Positions 1 through 12,553 of a stretch of DNA of 64,000 nt are shown piece by piece (the first letter of the stretch is position 1; every line of letters begins with the position of its first letter). Source of the DNA: Strix aluco (lineage: Eukaryota > Chordata > Aves > Strigiformes > Strigidae); the NCBI RefSeq assembly GCF_031877795.1, contig NC_133971.1, positions 90,164,704-90,228,703 on the forward strand. The letters are read 5' to 3'. The notes below the pieces were generated by a model. That model saw nothing but the letters and a program-made list of their open reading frames with translations. It ran no database searches and was not told the DNA's origin. A program made the translations under genes and the position numbers.

Positions 1-3000
1 ACATTATCAAAATGCAAGGAGAAGATTGAAATGATTCATTTGGACTTACTCCCATAAAAATGTCACTGAAATCAGCACATTTTCACAACATGTTTTGATT
101 TGGGAAAAGCTGTATTTTTTTTCCCCCCCTGGAAAATGATTTCATTAAAAACAAATGGCCAGCTCTAATTACAACTCACTGAGCCTTTGCTCCAAAAGTC
201 AAAGCCATTAAAACAGCACTTAGTCTGTGTGTACTGAGACAGATACTGCCTTACAGGTTGCTATGAAAAACATCTTTCTCCCCTGCAGAAAAGCTGGTGT
301 TTGATGTCCCTGGGACCGCAAGCTACAGTCATGTCTTGCCTTTAAGTGGTGTCCACAATTTGTAAAAAAGAATTTTCAATAATTTAATAAACAAGTCAAA
401 GGCAAAAGGCGAAGGGCACATCCCAACCATCTGAAGAAAATTATTGACTTCTGAGTTTAGTTCTGGAAATGGAAAGCAGGAGTTATAAAGCTTTGTCTGC
501 ACAGCACCAGAGTCTGAGCAGAGATCTGAGACAGGACCAGTCAAGCCAGAGTCTTCTAAATCAGAGTCAATACAGCCATGCAAGAGCTGTCCTCTGTCCA
601 AACTGATTAGGCTGCTGAAAAGCTGGATTTTGTGACTTTGTCCATGCTATTAAATTCAACGTGGCTTAGTCCACAGTTTGAGAATGAGGCCAGCTGGCAT
701 TCAACACCTCACGTCAGTATTGAACCCTCCAGCCCCTGCAGCCGAGTGGCTGCACCTTGACTGCCTCTGGGGAGTGTCCCCAGCCCCACACTAATGCCTA
801 AAATGTGTACGGGCACCATTTGTGGGAGTGACTGTTTGCTCAAGATGAAAACGTGCCATCAATTTATCAGCATAGATAGTAAAGCTGTGGTGCCCAACAC
901 TGTTTGATTTAGTAATATATATATGACCAATTAATCTGCCCGTGTGGCTAACTGAAGGGCTCATATCTCTTAATGAGTGAATGTGCCAGCCCTGCCAGGG
1001 TCGTGGGACACGTGACCTCGTCACAGTGCCCGCAGCCCAGGAGAGACCTACCCGGTGACGATCTGAGCCCTGGTCTCATTACAGGGCTTCAACATGAGAC
1101 CTTGTTCAGAGCAGGGTCAGCTCTGCTGTCCTGCTTCAGCTTCAGGGGCAGATGCTGACACACATCCCTCACTCAGCCTGGGCTGGAAGGGTTTTATATT
1201 GCTTTTAAATTAGTTTGTCACCATAGTCACGGGTCTGTTATTTTGGTTTTGGCCCTTCAGAGAACTTCCTTTCCTTGGCAAGCTTTCACTGTGTCCTTCA
1301 TCAACAGAGACCATGAGGATGAACCCAAAACTGGAACAGGACCCTCAAGGGAAACAGCATCCACTTCATCTCTCCTCCTCATCACTGCGAGTTGCTGTCA
1401 GTGCACATCCTGCCTCTAGAAAACCAATTTAAACCTCCCTACTTTGGGGCCATCTCTGTCTGTGAGTCAGAGTTGGGCAGGAGAACTGCAGCCGGGGAGC
1501 AGGTTAGACTTTAACTGGTCTCTGGTTGGCTTATGCCTTCTTTCTCCTTCCCTGCATCCTTCCCAACGTGGCAGGTGAAACATGAGGCAAGCAGACACCA
1601 GTCACCTACACAAGCTCCAGGGACACGCACTTGTAAATCAGTAATATTGTCTCACCAAGGAAAGCTTTGAATAAGGCCCTAATTGTAGCATTTCTGTAGA
1701 AGAATAACTAAGTGAGTAGCTGGGATGGCACATAAGGAGGGGGTGATGAACATCAGGAAGTGCCTCTGGACAGGTGGGGAGAGGAGCAGGGCTGGGTGGG
1801 TGAAAGTGAAAGAGCTGGAAAAGCAGTTGATCAAAGGAACATTTGTATGACATTAAGGAAAACTCTGTGAGAGATTAAAACCCGCAAAGGATTGAAGATG
1901 AGTAAAGTGCTCCAGACACTCAGCAACGCTCCAGTTCAGTGTCTGGAGTCTTTGACAGAAGATGTGAATCATCAGCCCCCACACACACCTTTTTTTTTTT
2001 AAAATATGCATGCTCATTTCAACAAATGTGAAATTTCCAGGCAAAGAAAGAGCGCAGCACACCCACTCAGCCCCAAACAGCCTGGCGTGGGTACGCTGCC
2101 ACCGTGCCGGGGCTCCTGCCAAGCATGTCAGCACCACCACATCACCGAACCGCCCTCCATTCTCCTTCCAAAGTGGGGGCGAGAAGGAGCTCTTCCCTCT
2201 CCTTCACCTCCCCTCCACTTTTTCACTTGGGAAAGGGTTAGGTTCACTTGGCTGTGGATTGGGTGATTCATCTCTTGCACACATATGGAGAAAAATAAAA
2301 TTTTATATATATATATATCTTCTGCTGGGACAGCTAAGCTCTGAGGAGGCAAAGGTTTGATGGATCAACCAGCGTGCATGGGGACCCATAAGGACTTTGA
2401 ATAGCCATCCAGAAGGTACGAGAGCCTGCCATTTGCTGCAAAGTTGGACTCTGTTGTCCACAGTTTGGTTTTATAAATAAAATGTTTCAAAGCTCATAAC
2501 CACTGGGAAAAAAAGCCACACAAAAACCTGATATGAAAGATGAGTGGGATCAGAAGTAGTAAACCCTGCCCGTATCTTCAGTGGTCTCATACATCAGCTT
2601 CAGTAAGTGGGAACTGGACATGTCCATGATGACAGACAGCTCCAAAACTTAGACATATCAGAAATATAACCTATATTAAAGTTATGTTTCAGGATACAGT
2701 AGTATTTGACCAATATGGATACGATCCCTGAACCCCAGTCCTCAGCTCCCTGCCACACCACTTGAAGTGCCACACAACTCAAGGTGCCTTCTTTGGTCTT
2801 TTCTGTCTTTGCCCCTCATAATCCAAACACACGACCAGTAATTATTAGATAAAGTAAAATGAGCAAATAAACAAACAAGCCTTCTTATACTTAAATGGAC
2901 AAATAAATATAGTTACATACTAAGCTGCTTTTCTACTGCCGCATCCATGGTTGTATAAATATTTTAATAAAAACCTGTATCAAAAATAACTGAAGCTGTT

Positions 3001-3126
3001 CTGGACTTTCTATCTTCTTGAATCTTATGCAGCAAAATTTAGGGATCTTTGACTCGGAATTTATGTCTGACTTGCCACCGAGTACCATCACCTCTGTTGG
3101 TGAGAACAGCCTGAATTATCGCTCTG
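1..3126. other. Intergenic DNA, no gene found
   Basis: No reading frame here looks protein-like; the longest open frames are about 100 codons and have no recognisable domain. Visible items are a T/C run near 114-127, a T run near 1990-2000, a short (TA)n at 2304-2318, and an 11-bp perfect inverted repeat at 1910-1948. No promoter-like CpG island is seen. Confidence 0.7.
1910..1948. repeat. 11-bp perfect inverted repeat
   Basis: CTCCAGACACT at 1910-1920 is the exact reverse complement of AGTGTCTGGAG at 1938-1948, with a 17-nt loop. It lies in otherwise unremarkable intergenic sequence. A transcript from either strand could fold into a hairpin, but nothing else suggests an RNA gene. Confidence 0.7.
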
Positions 3127-3182
3127 GCTATGAACTGGTTTAGATGACCTCATAGGTCTTTTCCAGTCGTGCTTTCAGAAAG
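3127..3182 (+). mobile_element. CR1 LINE 3'-end fragment (degraded)
   Basis: The stretch contains tagatgacctcataggtc followed by ttttccag. This resembles the CR1 3' tail (ggttggactagatgacct...aggtcttttccaac...), as I remember the avian consensus. The terminal octamer repeats are eroded and no upstream CR1 sequence is recognisable, so it would be a short, old, 5'-truncated copy. This call rests on recognition without a database match. Confidence 0.5.
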
Positions 3183-6100
3183 TCTATTAAAGGCTGCTGT
3201 CAAAACCCCACCTCCGTGTACGCTGCCAAGAGGGAGGGGACATTTCAGTTTGCAGTGAAGGCACAAAGCCGGGACATGTAAAATTAAATTTCTATCCTTC
3301 TTCCTATTCCAGCTGATATGGGTATGGATGCAGATCAGCAAGAGGAAAAGTAATAGTCTTCAAAATGCTCACATTAACTTGGTAACTTAAATCCATTCTT
3401 CAAAGTAAATGAAATACTGGAAAACTCAAAGAGGTTTTTTTCTGTTGCCAATCTGGTTCACACCAAGGGACTGATAGCCAGCTTATTATTTGGGACACAA
3501 ACAAAGACTTTCTTTCAATAAGAAAAAGAGATAAATTAGAAAAGATAATTAGTTTAAGCATTTGTATTGTAAACTCAATATATTCAGTGTGTCTGAATTA
3601 CGCTGAGTGTGAGTAGCAGTTTGAAAGCTATGGACACAAGCCAGTCCACACTAATTGCCTCCTCCCTGGATGGGGCACAAAGTCAATACTGCCTTTTTAT
3701 AAATCTTAGAGGATTAAATTCCCTAAATACCTATGGCTGGTCCAATATAGGCAACTATGTATTTGATGCAACAAACAGGTTTCATGTTCTTGGGCCCGAA
3801 TTTCTCTCCTTATGCATGAATTTGGACACAGGTCACCTACAGCTTTCTCCACAAGGAGTATTGGCCAGGGTGACTGTGATGTCCAGCCCCCAGAGTTTGC
3901 CATTGTGTGTATAAAGCCAACCTCAGTTAGACATCAAAGCTGGACACCGCTTACTGCAGAAGCAGAGGGCAATTCTGTGGCTCTCCTGTTTCAGTGATGG
4001 GATTATGTAGGTCCTGAAGTCCAGTTTGCTGGGACACCCAAATATCTCAGAATGGAACAGGTGGATGAGTGAAAAATAGAAATCTGGGAAAAAAAGGACA
4101 ATCTTTCTTCTTTCCTCTTTGAGTGTCAAATAATGATAGGTTTAAGCAGAGTTCAACTGGCTCTAGATCATAACAGAGGTTAGGTGGAAACTGGGATGTC
4201 CACCTTGCCTAGCCGGGGAGTGTGAGGAGTGATCTCATTCAGACATTTTGGGTACAACTCAGCTAGATTTACACAGCTGCATACCGCTCTCAGACACACT
4301 GTAGATATCTAAATTCAGGTGCAGACACAGACACCTAAATTCTCACTCAGGCTGAATCCCATCCTTAGCGACCTCCAAGGGAAGCTGGCAGTGGAGGAAG
4401 GAAGGAATTCTGGTTTTTGCCCTCATAGCACTTAAATTTTCCACAAATTACACTTCATATACTTTTTAGAATTAGATCCTACATTACTTTCGAAAATTGG
4501 GCAGGTGTTCCTTCACGCCTTATATACACCTAATGATTTATGTCTGAAGACTTACTGCACAGCAGCAGCCAATATGCACCTATATTTCTGAGGAATGTCA
4601 CAGTCAATGCTATACAAGAGTTAAATATTGCTGTGTACTATTTTTCGTTGCCTTGAGAAATGTACAGGAAAAATACCAAAATATAGGACAATGTGCTGCA
4701 AAAATAAACACTTAAAAAGGAACTAAATGAAACTGAAAAACAACCCCATGCATACGATTACCATTGCAAACCGGGAAAGCCTGACCCATTGGATACCCCT
4801 GAGAATGCTCCCCCATGGAAAGGTATTCATATATATCAGCATTTGTAAGATCCAGAACAACATTGGGGTCATTTTGTTTAAAATATACTGTGAACTCAGC
4901 AGGATACATCTGCTTTATATTAGTCTTGTGGAAATACTATAGAGGGCTTTGGGGGGCTTTTTGTTTTTTTGTTTTTACTTGGTGGATAATTGAGATAAAA
5001 CTGAACTTGTGTGAAAAAGAAAGCAACTCATGATAGAAATATCTTACTATCCTAAGGTACTGAAAAGGAAACAGAAGTCTGAAAATTAAATATGTACTTT
5101 TGAGGAACTATTTATGAAAGTATCTAATGATATTTCAATATTCCCTTTATCATTATATTGCAGTACTGGGTTTTGTTTCCATTCTGGCAATATGAAAAAT
5201 TATATTTTAATACTTAATACAACTGTAGCTCAGGTTTCAGATCAACTGATTGCTTTTTGGGATTGAGTCAATTCAGTTCACCTTGTACTGTCATTAAAGC
5301 ACGTGCAAAGCCAGCAACTGGTTTAAACTGATCTGATTTGGTAGCATCTTTGCTGCAATTTGTCATTCTCCTTGCATAGATGCAAATGACAAAGGAAGGG
5401 AGAATCAGGCCCTCCATGCTGACAGAGGGGTCTTATCTTCCCAATGTTTTGCTAGCTGATCATACTGTTCTCTTGTCCTTTCATTTAAGGGTCATCAAGA
5501 TAAAAGTCTTTATTTGATTTTTTTTTTTTTCTCTTTCTTGCTCCCAAAGCCTGTTATACATAACATTCCTACTAAGGATGTACTGTGCTCTCCTAGCTAT
5601 GTCTCTGCATGTCTTCATGGTCTGCTTTGCTTTTATGGTTTTTGGTTAATTATTTAAACACCATTCTCTTATAACTCCCCCTTCATGATCTTTCAAACAA
5701 ATACAATTTGGGGGGATGTCTCCCTCCTATATGTCCTGTCCTCAGGTCCCCAGCCCCAGCTCTGCTTTGAGAGAGCTCCAAGAAGAAAGGATTCAGCTGA
5801 ACAGGGTCTTACATCGGCACCTCATACAATGTGAGATCAGGAGCTGCTACAGTCATCTGTTTGTTTACTTTCTTTTTCAACTTAAATAAAACAAGAGGGG
5901 GAGAATGTTCTAAAGAGATAGTTCCTGCTTATATGAGAAATTCACAGGGAATAAAAATAAAAATCTATTTACCTTCAACCACTTGCAATGAATTATTAAT
6001 ACAGAGGTGTCACCAATTTGCATAGAGCATCTACATGTAGCTCATTCTTGCTTAATCCTTTTGCTTGAGCTTTTTATTATTTTTTATTATTATACATTCA

Positions 6101-6760
6101 AGTACAGAAGGCAATTTCAGCACCCGAAATATTTAGAGAGGAGACTGATTATATTATTATGGAGAAAACTGTTTTTTATCAATTGATTTGGCAAATTCAG
6201 GCTCAGACACTCTCCAGTTCTACGATCTCCCATCTTGATTACTGTGACATCCTGCTCACCTTACTCTGATTCATATTTCCATGGTATCAGTCATTCAAAG
6301 CACAAACAGCAAAGCACAGAAGTGAGTGTCCATTAGTTTACTGGTGACATTTCAGTTTCTGGTCCTGCCTCTTTTATTCCTTGTCTACCACATGTTTTCC
6401 AAGGGTTCAGTTTCAGTGTCATTAAACCTGCTTCAGCTTATACCCAGGACAACATTGATGCTGAGAAAAAGTTGGGTTTGATGGTATGAAGAGCAAAGTA
6501 TCATTCTTGTTCTGAGAGTACAGATTATTTCAAGAGTTTCTCAAGCTAAGGAGGTAGGCAAAAAGGTATTACTGAGGTCCAAGGGCTTGTCTGTAGAGCA
6601 GTGAGAAGGCTGCACCCTTGCACGGTTTGAGAGGTCACTGCACAGAGCAGGCTGTGAATGACCTCTCTGTTTGATTACCCCAGGTTCACTGGATCCATGA
6701 CCTGAACCTTTGCTGCATATTGTTGCCTTTGACTGCAGTGATGGCATATACCCTGTAACA
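3183..6760. other. Intergenic DNA, no gene found
   Basis: No gene is supported. Positions 4262-4362 contain fragments (gatttacacagctgc, acacctaaattc) that recall a dispersed amniote repeat seen elsewhere in the window. Positions 5100-5220 and 6060-6180 are strongly AT-rich. Open frames here are short and lack recognisable domains. Confidence 0.65.
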
Positions 6761-6764
6761 CAGG

Positions 6765-7350
6765 GATACAGAGGGGAGCAAGGAAAATAAGAAAAAAAAG
6801 GGGGTTAAGAACAAATGAGGAAAAAAATGAGAGTAGAAGAAATGCAGATGATGAGAGGTCTGTGAGGAAGAGGGGCTATATCTGGGGAACAGCAAAAGGC
6901 AGAGACAGTGGGAGTTGTCACATGTCTGTAACCGTGAACTTGAATGAGGCCAGGAGGAGGGAAGAAGGTGTGAAAAGAGGGCATCTTGCAAAAACCTGCA
7001 AGATGCCAATCTACAAGCCAGGGAATTAGGTTCAAGGAGACATGAAAATGTACCCATTGATCTGCAACGAGAGACATCCACATCGGTAAGGTGGAAGCAG
7101 AGTAGGAGGAAGTAGATGAAGAGAGCAAGAGAGATGAAGAAAATTGAGACCAGAAAAATGACTTTTTGGTTTAGCTCAGGACAGGTCACTAATGGCCTTG
7201 TCCAGGCGGCTTTCAGCAGGGAGGAGGACTTGAGAGCCAGCAGAGAGGTGATCAAAGGGGAAAGCAGGAGGAGCAGAATTTGAGGCAAGATGAGGCATGC
7301 TCTGGCATTTTAGAGACTGGGGAGGGAAAGGAGGAAGGTCGGGGAGTTTG
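6765..7350. other. Purine-rich (G/A) strand-asymmetric tract
   Basis: For nearly 600 bp the plus strand is dominated by A and G, in runs such as gaggggagcaagg, gaggaaaaaaatgag and ggagggaaaggagg. The bias keeps the minus strand open as a Leu/Ser/Phe/Pro-rich frame of about 200 codons at 6686-7288. I treat that frame as a by-product of composition. The tract contains a perfect hairpin at 6980-7007. No repeat family is recognised with confidence. Confidence 0.55.
6980..7007. repeat. 11-bp perfect hairpin, 6-nt loop
   Basis: GGCATCTTGCA at 6980-6990 pairs perfectly with TGCAAGATGCC at 6997-7007 across the loop aaaacc. It is the most compact perfect hairpin I found in the window. The stem stops abruptly at both outer ends, so it is too short for a microRNA precursor. 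Confidence 0.8.
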
Positions 7351-7919
7351 AGAGGTAACTGGAAGGTGCAGGGCACTAGGGGACTTCTCTGTCACCTAGT
7401 GACACTGGTGCAGGGCGACCCTGAGGCATCGCTAGCTCAGATGACCCTTCTGTTCCTTTGTTTCTTTTCCCGTTCCCAAGACTCCCCCCACCAAATAAAA
7501 CCCCAAACAAACAAAAGAAGGAGAAATTATGATTGACAAAGACGGAAAATGATTAATGGCATCACGCAGAGCAAAGTGCTTTCACGGCCCAGAGCTCTGT
7601 CCCATAATAAGCATGTGGCCCAGGTGTCAAAGGGGTTAGGGCACTCCCTGCCTACCCAGACAGGCTCCCAAGGGGGAAAAATGTTTTGTCCTCATTTACA
7701 GTATGGCAGGTGAGAGGGATGAGAGAGGGGGAGAGGGGAAGAAAGCAGAAGATAACTGTGGAGTAAATTGATTTACATTTAAATGTTATGTTTTTATTAC
7801 TTTTTTTTTTTTTCACTCAGTGTGAAATCTCATCTTTTAGACTAGACAAACCAGGGTAAACTATTTTTTATAGTGTGAAAAAAAATGATTGACACTCTAA
7901 GGTAATACTTTTTAAATTC

Positions 7920-8005
7920 CTCCAATTAAACAAAGCGAATTTAATTTTAAGTTTAATTAAAAGGAAATTTAATTAGAAAGAAGATTAAATTTTAATTAAA
8001 TTTCT
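7920..8005. other. TAATTA-rich AT block with 12-bp inverted repeat
   Basis: Three TAATTA cores lie within 45 bp at 7954-7959, 7970-7975 and 7993-7998, two of them inside TTAATTAA. GAAATTTAATTA at 7964-7975 is the exact reverse complement of TAATTAAATTTC at 7993-8004. TAATTA is the core recognised by many homeodomain proteins. The block could be an enhancer or a chance AT-rich stretch, and conservation cannot be judged here. Confidence 0.45.
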
Positions 8006-10687
8006 CCAAAATCCTTATCCTTGCCTTTACTGCTAATATTTCTCTCGGAACCAAATCCCTTTTTAATATTCTTAAATTCTATTCTAGTAAACTTCCCCTT
8101 TATATTAAAATTATATCTGCCTGGATGTACTCGCTACCAGGAAAAAAAATCATTACCCCTTTTAAAATACTTGAAGAGTACATCTGAGACACAGAGTAAC
8201 TCAAGAGCGACCAGTGGAACATTTGGATATGCTCTGAGTGAGACATTGCTAAATTAACCCGCCTGCTGCTGAACGCTCCGCAGGCTGGCAGGAAAACATC
8301 TTTGTGTGGCAAGACATTCCTTTCCTGCGTGCAGCTACCTGCCGCTCAGCACATCCATGATGTCCGTATGGGCTGTACTGCTCAGCATTCCCCGTGCTCT
8401 GCTTGTGCATTCATTTTTCTTTGCTTCTGCAGAAGCTGAGGTGGGTTTTTTTGTTTTGTTTTTTGTTTGGGGTTTTTTTTGTTTGTTTGTTTTTTTAATC
8501 TGCTCTAGACTGTGGGAGACATTTGTGTCGGTCACAGCCTTGAAGATGTACTGGGTCAAATCTGTCTTTTGCTTACCCTGTATTCCTCTGACACCAACTC
8601 CAGTCTCCACAGCAGACAAAACTGTCTGGTAACTAAAAGGCTATTGCTATAAGGTAGCATAAGTCTTGTGTAAAGCTTTGCAAAGCTCAGCTTGCTGGGT
8701 CCTGCAGCAGAAGACAGCTGGAGCACTGATGCACCCACTCTGCCACCTGACCATGCTCCTGAATCTCCTTGGATGCATCTTCTCTGCACAAAGCAATGCC
8801 AAGTAGCGACAGGGAGCTGACACTGACCCAGCAGGCACAGGATCGGAGGCAGCCATAGCAGGGCAGTGCTTCTGCTAACGAGCCACGCTCTCGCCCTTTT
8901 TTTGCTCTTTTCCCAGTAAGGGCAGTCACATATCATAGCAATAACCAGGTGAAAGGAGAGTTTGCAGTGCTGAGAAATGGACAAGCAGGATGGCACTTAG
9001 TGGGACTTTCCAGGGTTCAGAGCATCCCTGGCAGCCATCTCCTGACACCTATGTGAAGTATGCTGTCACAGCCTCTGTCCACCACCGTGACCCCACGGCC
9101 CACCATGGTCTGGTGGGTCCAGCACGGGGTCACAGGGCAGCAAAGATATTGTGAAACTGCTGCAGCCTGCAGTTTGTGCTGGGGCTTCGCACAAGGGATG
9201 GGAGGAGGAGGATGCCAGCCAGCACTGGCCTTCGAGCTGTGGTCAGGGTCTCTGTCCCCAAGACCTTCCATACTCATAATGAGCTAGTATATGACCCATC
9301 GTCCCAGATTCAGAACCACCCTTGTTTATTTTAAAACGTTGTCATGGTGACCACTAGTCTTGTCAATGGATACTGGCTTGTAAAGCATCATTATTTATGT
9401 AGTTACTCTTACATGCAAAATCTCATCTGCCAAACTCATATATTGCCATACCTGACATCCAGCATATCTGGTCCAGCATCCCTTCTTTAAGAGTCACCAG
9501 GACCAGACACTTCAGAAACTCCGTAACAGGCCATTTGCAAAAACCTGCCCATGATGCTTTGTCTACAAACCTGTCAACTAGAAAAGTCACACACCCACTT
9601 TGAAAAAAAAAAAAAAAATAAAAAGAAAACGCAAATGTTTGTGCCTGTGAAACTCAATTTTTCCTGTTTTTTGCAGACAACAAGCTCCATTGGGTGCCAA
9701 CTGGTGCTGCAGAACATTCACTCAACTTTTGAAGGACTAGTTACAGAAAACATTTTGCAGAATTCATAGAGCTCCATTTACTTTGCAAGGAATCTAAATA
9801 AGACACAACTTCCCTGCTGAAATTAAAGCAGAGTTCCCAGCAGATGCCATGTGTGCAAGGTCAGTCCCAACAGCCTCACCACCTAACAGACCTGTCATAG
9901 CCCTGCGTACCATACTCTGCATCTTGAGAAATCCTCTAATGACTACCTGCCTACTTTGGCCACTTCTCTCCTACTTGTTGACATTTCTGAGGTCACTCAG
10001 GTTGCTCCTGAACAGCAGTCTTGGGTTTTTCTGTGAATTTATTTTTTTTAAATAATCTTTCTACACTCCCTCACCCTAAAGTCATCTATTTTGTCTCTGG
10101 GGGCACCTCATTCACCTTCTGATCTTCATGCTCTCCATGCCTCTCTCACACCCACTGCAAAAGTCAGCAGGAGCTGACCTTTCTCCTCGCCAGCTGTCAG
10201 ACCTGGCTGAAGTTCCTGAACAATGGAATTATTGCCTTGTGGTGACTTTCTTTTTTTTTTCCCTATCTCTCTTAAAAATAAACATAGACCAAGTGACAAA
10301 AATTCATACACTAGGAGTCTGTGCTGCAGTCAGTGGTGGGAAAACACACAGAGCAAGGATTGATTAAAATACAGTTGAGTAATGGCCTTACACATCTTAT
10401 TTCTTTCATAGATGTAATACTATAAGTATTCTAAGAAAGGCCTCAGAACATGGTGATAATCTTATTTATAGCGATTAAATTGTTAACACGATGGAGATTT
10501 ATATTCTTGTAATTGTATACCACTGCTCATTTCCAAAATCTCTCTTTTGGGTGGAAGGCATTTTTATTACTATCTTCCCTTATACTAGGATCAGCACAGA
10601 TGAGGTCTAACAGGCAACACTAAGATTTACATAGGAATGGAAATAAGGGAAAGAAATTAATATTATTCTTTTTTTTTTTTTAAAAAA
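8006..10687. other. Intergenic DNA, no gene found
   Basis: A T/G simple tract lies at about 8444-8497 (TTTG-like units interrupted by T runs) and an A16 run at 9603-9618. A locally GC-richer stretch at 8960-9270 has no gene-like frame. No exon, promoter or repeat family can be supported in the rest. Confidence 0.6.
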
Positions 10688-10732
10688 AGAGAAACTGAGA
10701 CACAGAGAAATCAGTTGTGGGTGCCAGCCAAC
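10688..10732 (-). mobile_element. MIR/CORE-SINE-like fragment (short)
   Basis: agaaactgagacacagagaa matches the antisense of the well-known MIR segment (gaaactgaggcacagagag). The following 25 bp decay beyond recognition. It sits just after a T/A-rich run. The fragment is short, so the call is tentative. Confidence 0.45.
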
Positions 10733-12358
10733 TGGAAATGCTCTCTCCAGCTAGTTTGAAGAATTCCCCAAAGCTCACCTGGAAAAACTGTTGCAAAACA
10801 AAGACTTCAATCCTGATTTCCAGAGTCCTAGACTGTTACTTCAAGAAAAAATAATCCCATCATTTTATATAGAAAATAAAATTAAGAGATAACACAAGAT
10901 GGAACATTTGGATTACAGAAGGAAATGCCTGGACAAATATGATATCATCCAGATGATGAAATATGATACCATCTAGATATCTTGGAGAAAATCGTTACAC
11001 TACGTAGGTGTATCTTTTAACTGATGGATAATTTGGATTCATCTTTTGTATGAGGGCTCAGCCTGTTCAAATGACTCCTTGTGAGAGAAAAATTGCCCTG
11101 GCAGGGTAATTACAAGCCATACAATGGCACCAGTATTACACATGCTCTTTCAGTGTGCAGAAGACAAGCGCTGTAGCTGTACCTAGAGATCTCCGGTGTC
11201 AAGGAGTCTGACACTGTCACATCCATTCCAAAACATAGCAAAAGAAGATAATGGATGCTTATACTCATCACTGTATTAGAAGATGTTCCTTCTCAGAACA
11301 TGCTCTGATCCACGTTCTTAACCAGTGGGTGTTGTGACACTGAGCTGGAAACTCTTCAGCACACTGTTGTTGTGTTACGGTGTCTTGTGATGTCATACTA
11401 TTTGAGAAGGTATGACAAAAAAAAAAAAAAAATCACAACAATGCATATGAAACCTAAAATAAAAGCCCAAGAGCATAGCACTGCACCTGTTTCTGTGGAT
11501 TTGGACTTTTCCTGGTGATATACCCTACCTGTAGATATGAATTTGTCTGCAGAAGAGAGGGGATGCAGACAGTGCTGGACTGCATGAAGCCAACCATCTA
11601 TCTGATTCAGTATGCTGTCTGGCAGGAACCAAGGAGACATCAGAAGGTTCAAGAAATTTCTCTCACAAGGGAACTTTCTTCCTTTCCCACAGCAGGTTGA
11701 GGTCTTCTCAAGCCTGGAAGTATAAGGATTTATATTCTTTCTGTTGCTCATTTTGAAAGAAAACTGTTTTTTACCATTAAGTGTATTCTGCAGACTATCT
11801 GGAGACTAAGGAGCTTTCATCACGTAGACACAAACATAGAGAGAGTTTTATGGGGTGTGTTTCATTCCCGTTGGGTGCCCACCAGCCATGACTACTGCCC
11901 TTTGGGCCACACAATCAACCTCCTCACTCATGAAGATAAATGTCGTATCAGCCCTGCAGTAAGCCATCATCTATTCTTGAGAAACAAAGAGAGTATATAG
12001 CATGACCTTCCTTGAAATATTGGATCTATTTACACGGGTTTGCGTGGACCACATTACTTATGAGTCACCAAGGGGAAACTGAGCTCCTTGTAGATAAAGC
12101 GATCAGTGCAAACCACTGTAAATAAATCTGAAATTTCTATGAAGGTCGCACTGTGTCTGATTTATACTTCAGCACCCTATGAAATAATGTTGACCAGGTA
12201 AGTGGTTTTCAATTATTTTTTTTTTTTTTTATTCACATAAGGAAAATCTCCTTTTTTGTAGTATAAAGGACTGCTCTATTTTAAAGTGCATCTGGTTAGA
12301 GAGGTGACACATGCCCAGGAAGTAAGTTATTATTGTCTGGCATAAGGCTAACTGTTCG

Positions 12359-12420
12359 TGGACCAGATTCTGCCATTCTAACTAACCAGGATGACTTACA
12401 TGGACATACATGGCAGAATC
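12359..12420. repeat. Inverted repeat in palindromic amniote-type repeat
   Basis: GATTCTGCCAT at 12366-12376 pairs exactly with ATGGCAGAATC at 12410-12420 across a 33-nt loop. The sequence accagattctgcc recalls a palindromic repeat common in reptile and bird intergenic DNA. I give no family name because this is from memory. Confidence 0.5.
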
Positions 12421-12553
12421 AAACCCAGCAGCAGCAATAGATGATCCTTAGAAAGTCTGAAGCTCTGTTTTACTGACTAATCTATACCTTTGTTTCATTA
12501 ATAGCCTCAGTATAGGTCAAGCCTGAGTGAAACATTTGTATCACTAAAGTAGG

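Noticed and set aside
3609..3914. 101-codon frame
   Set aside because: Mixed composition but no recognised family, no splice sites or promoter, and length within chance expectation for 64 kb.
9002..9011. Perfect kappa-B-type site GGGACTTTCC
   Set aside because: A lone 10-mer in intergenic DNA is expected by chance and has no promoter nearby.
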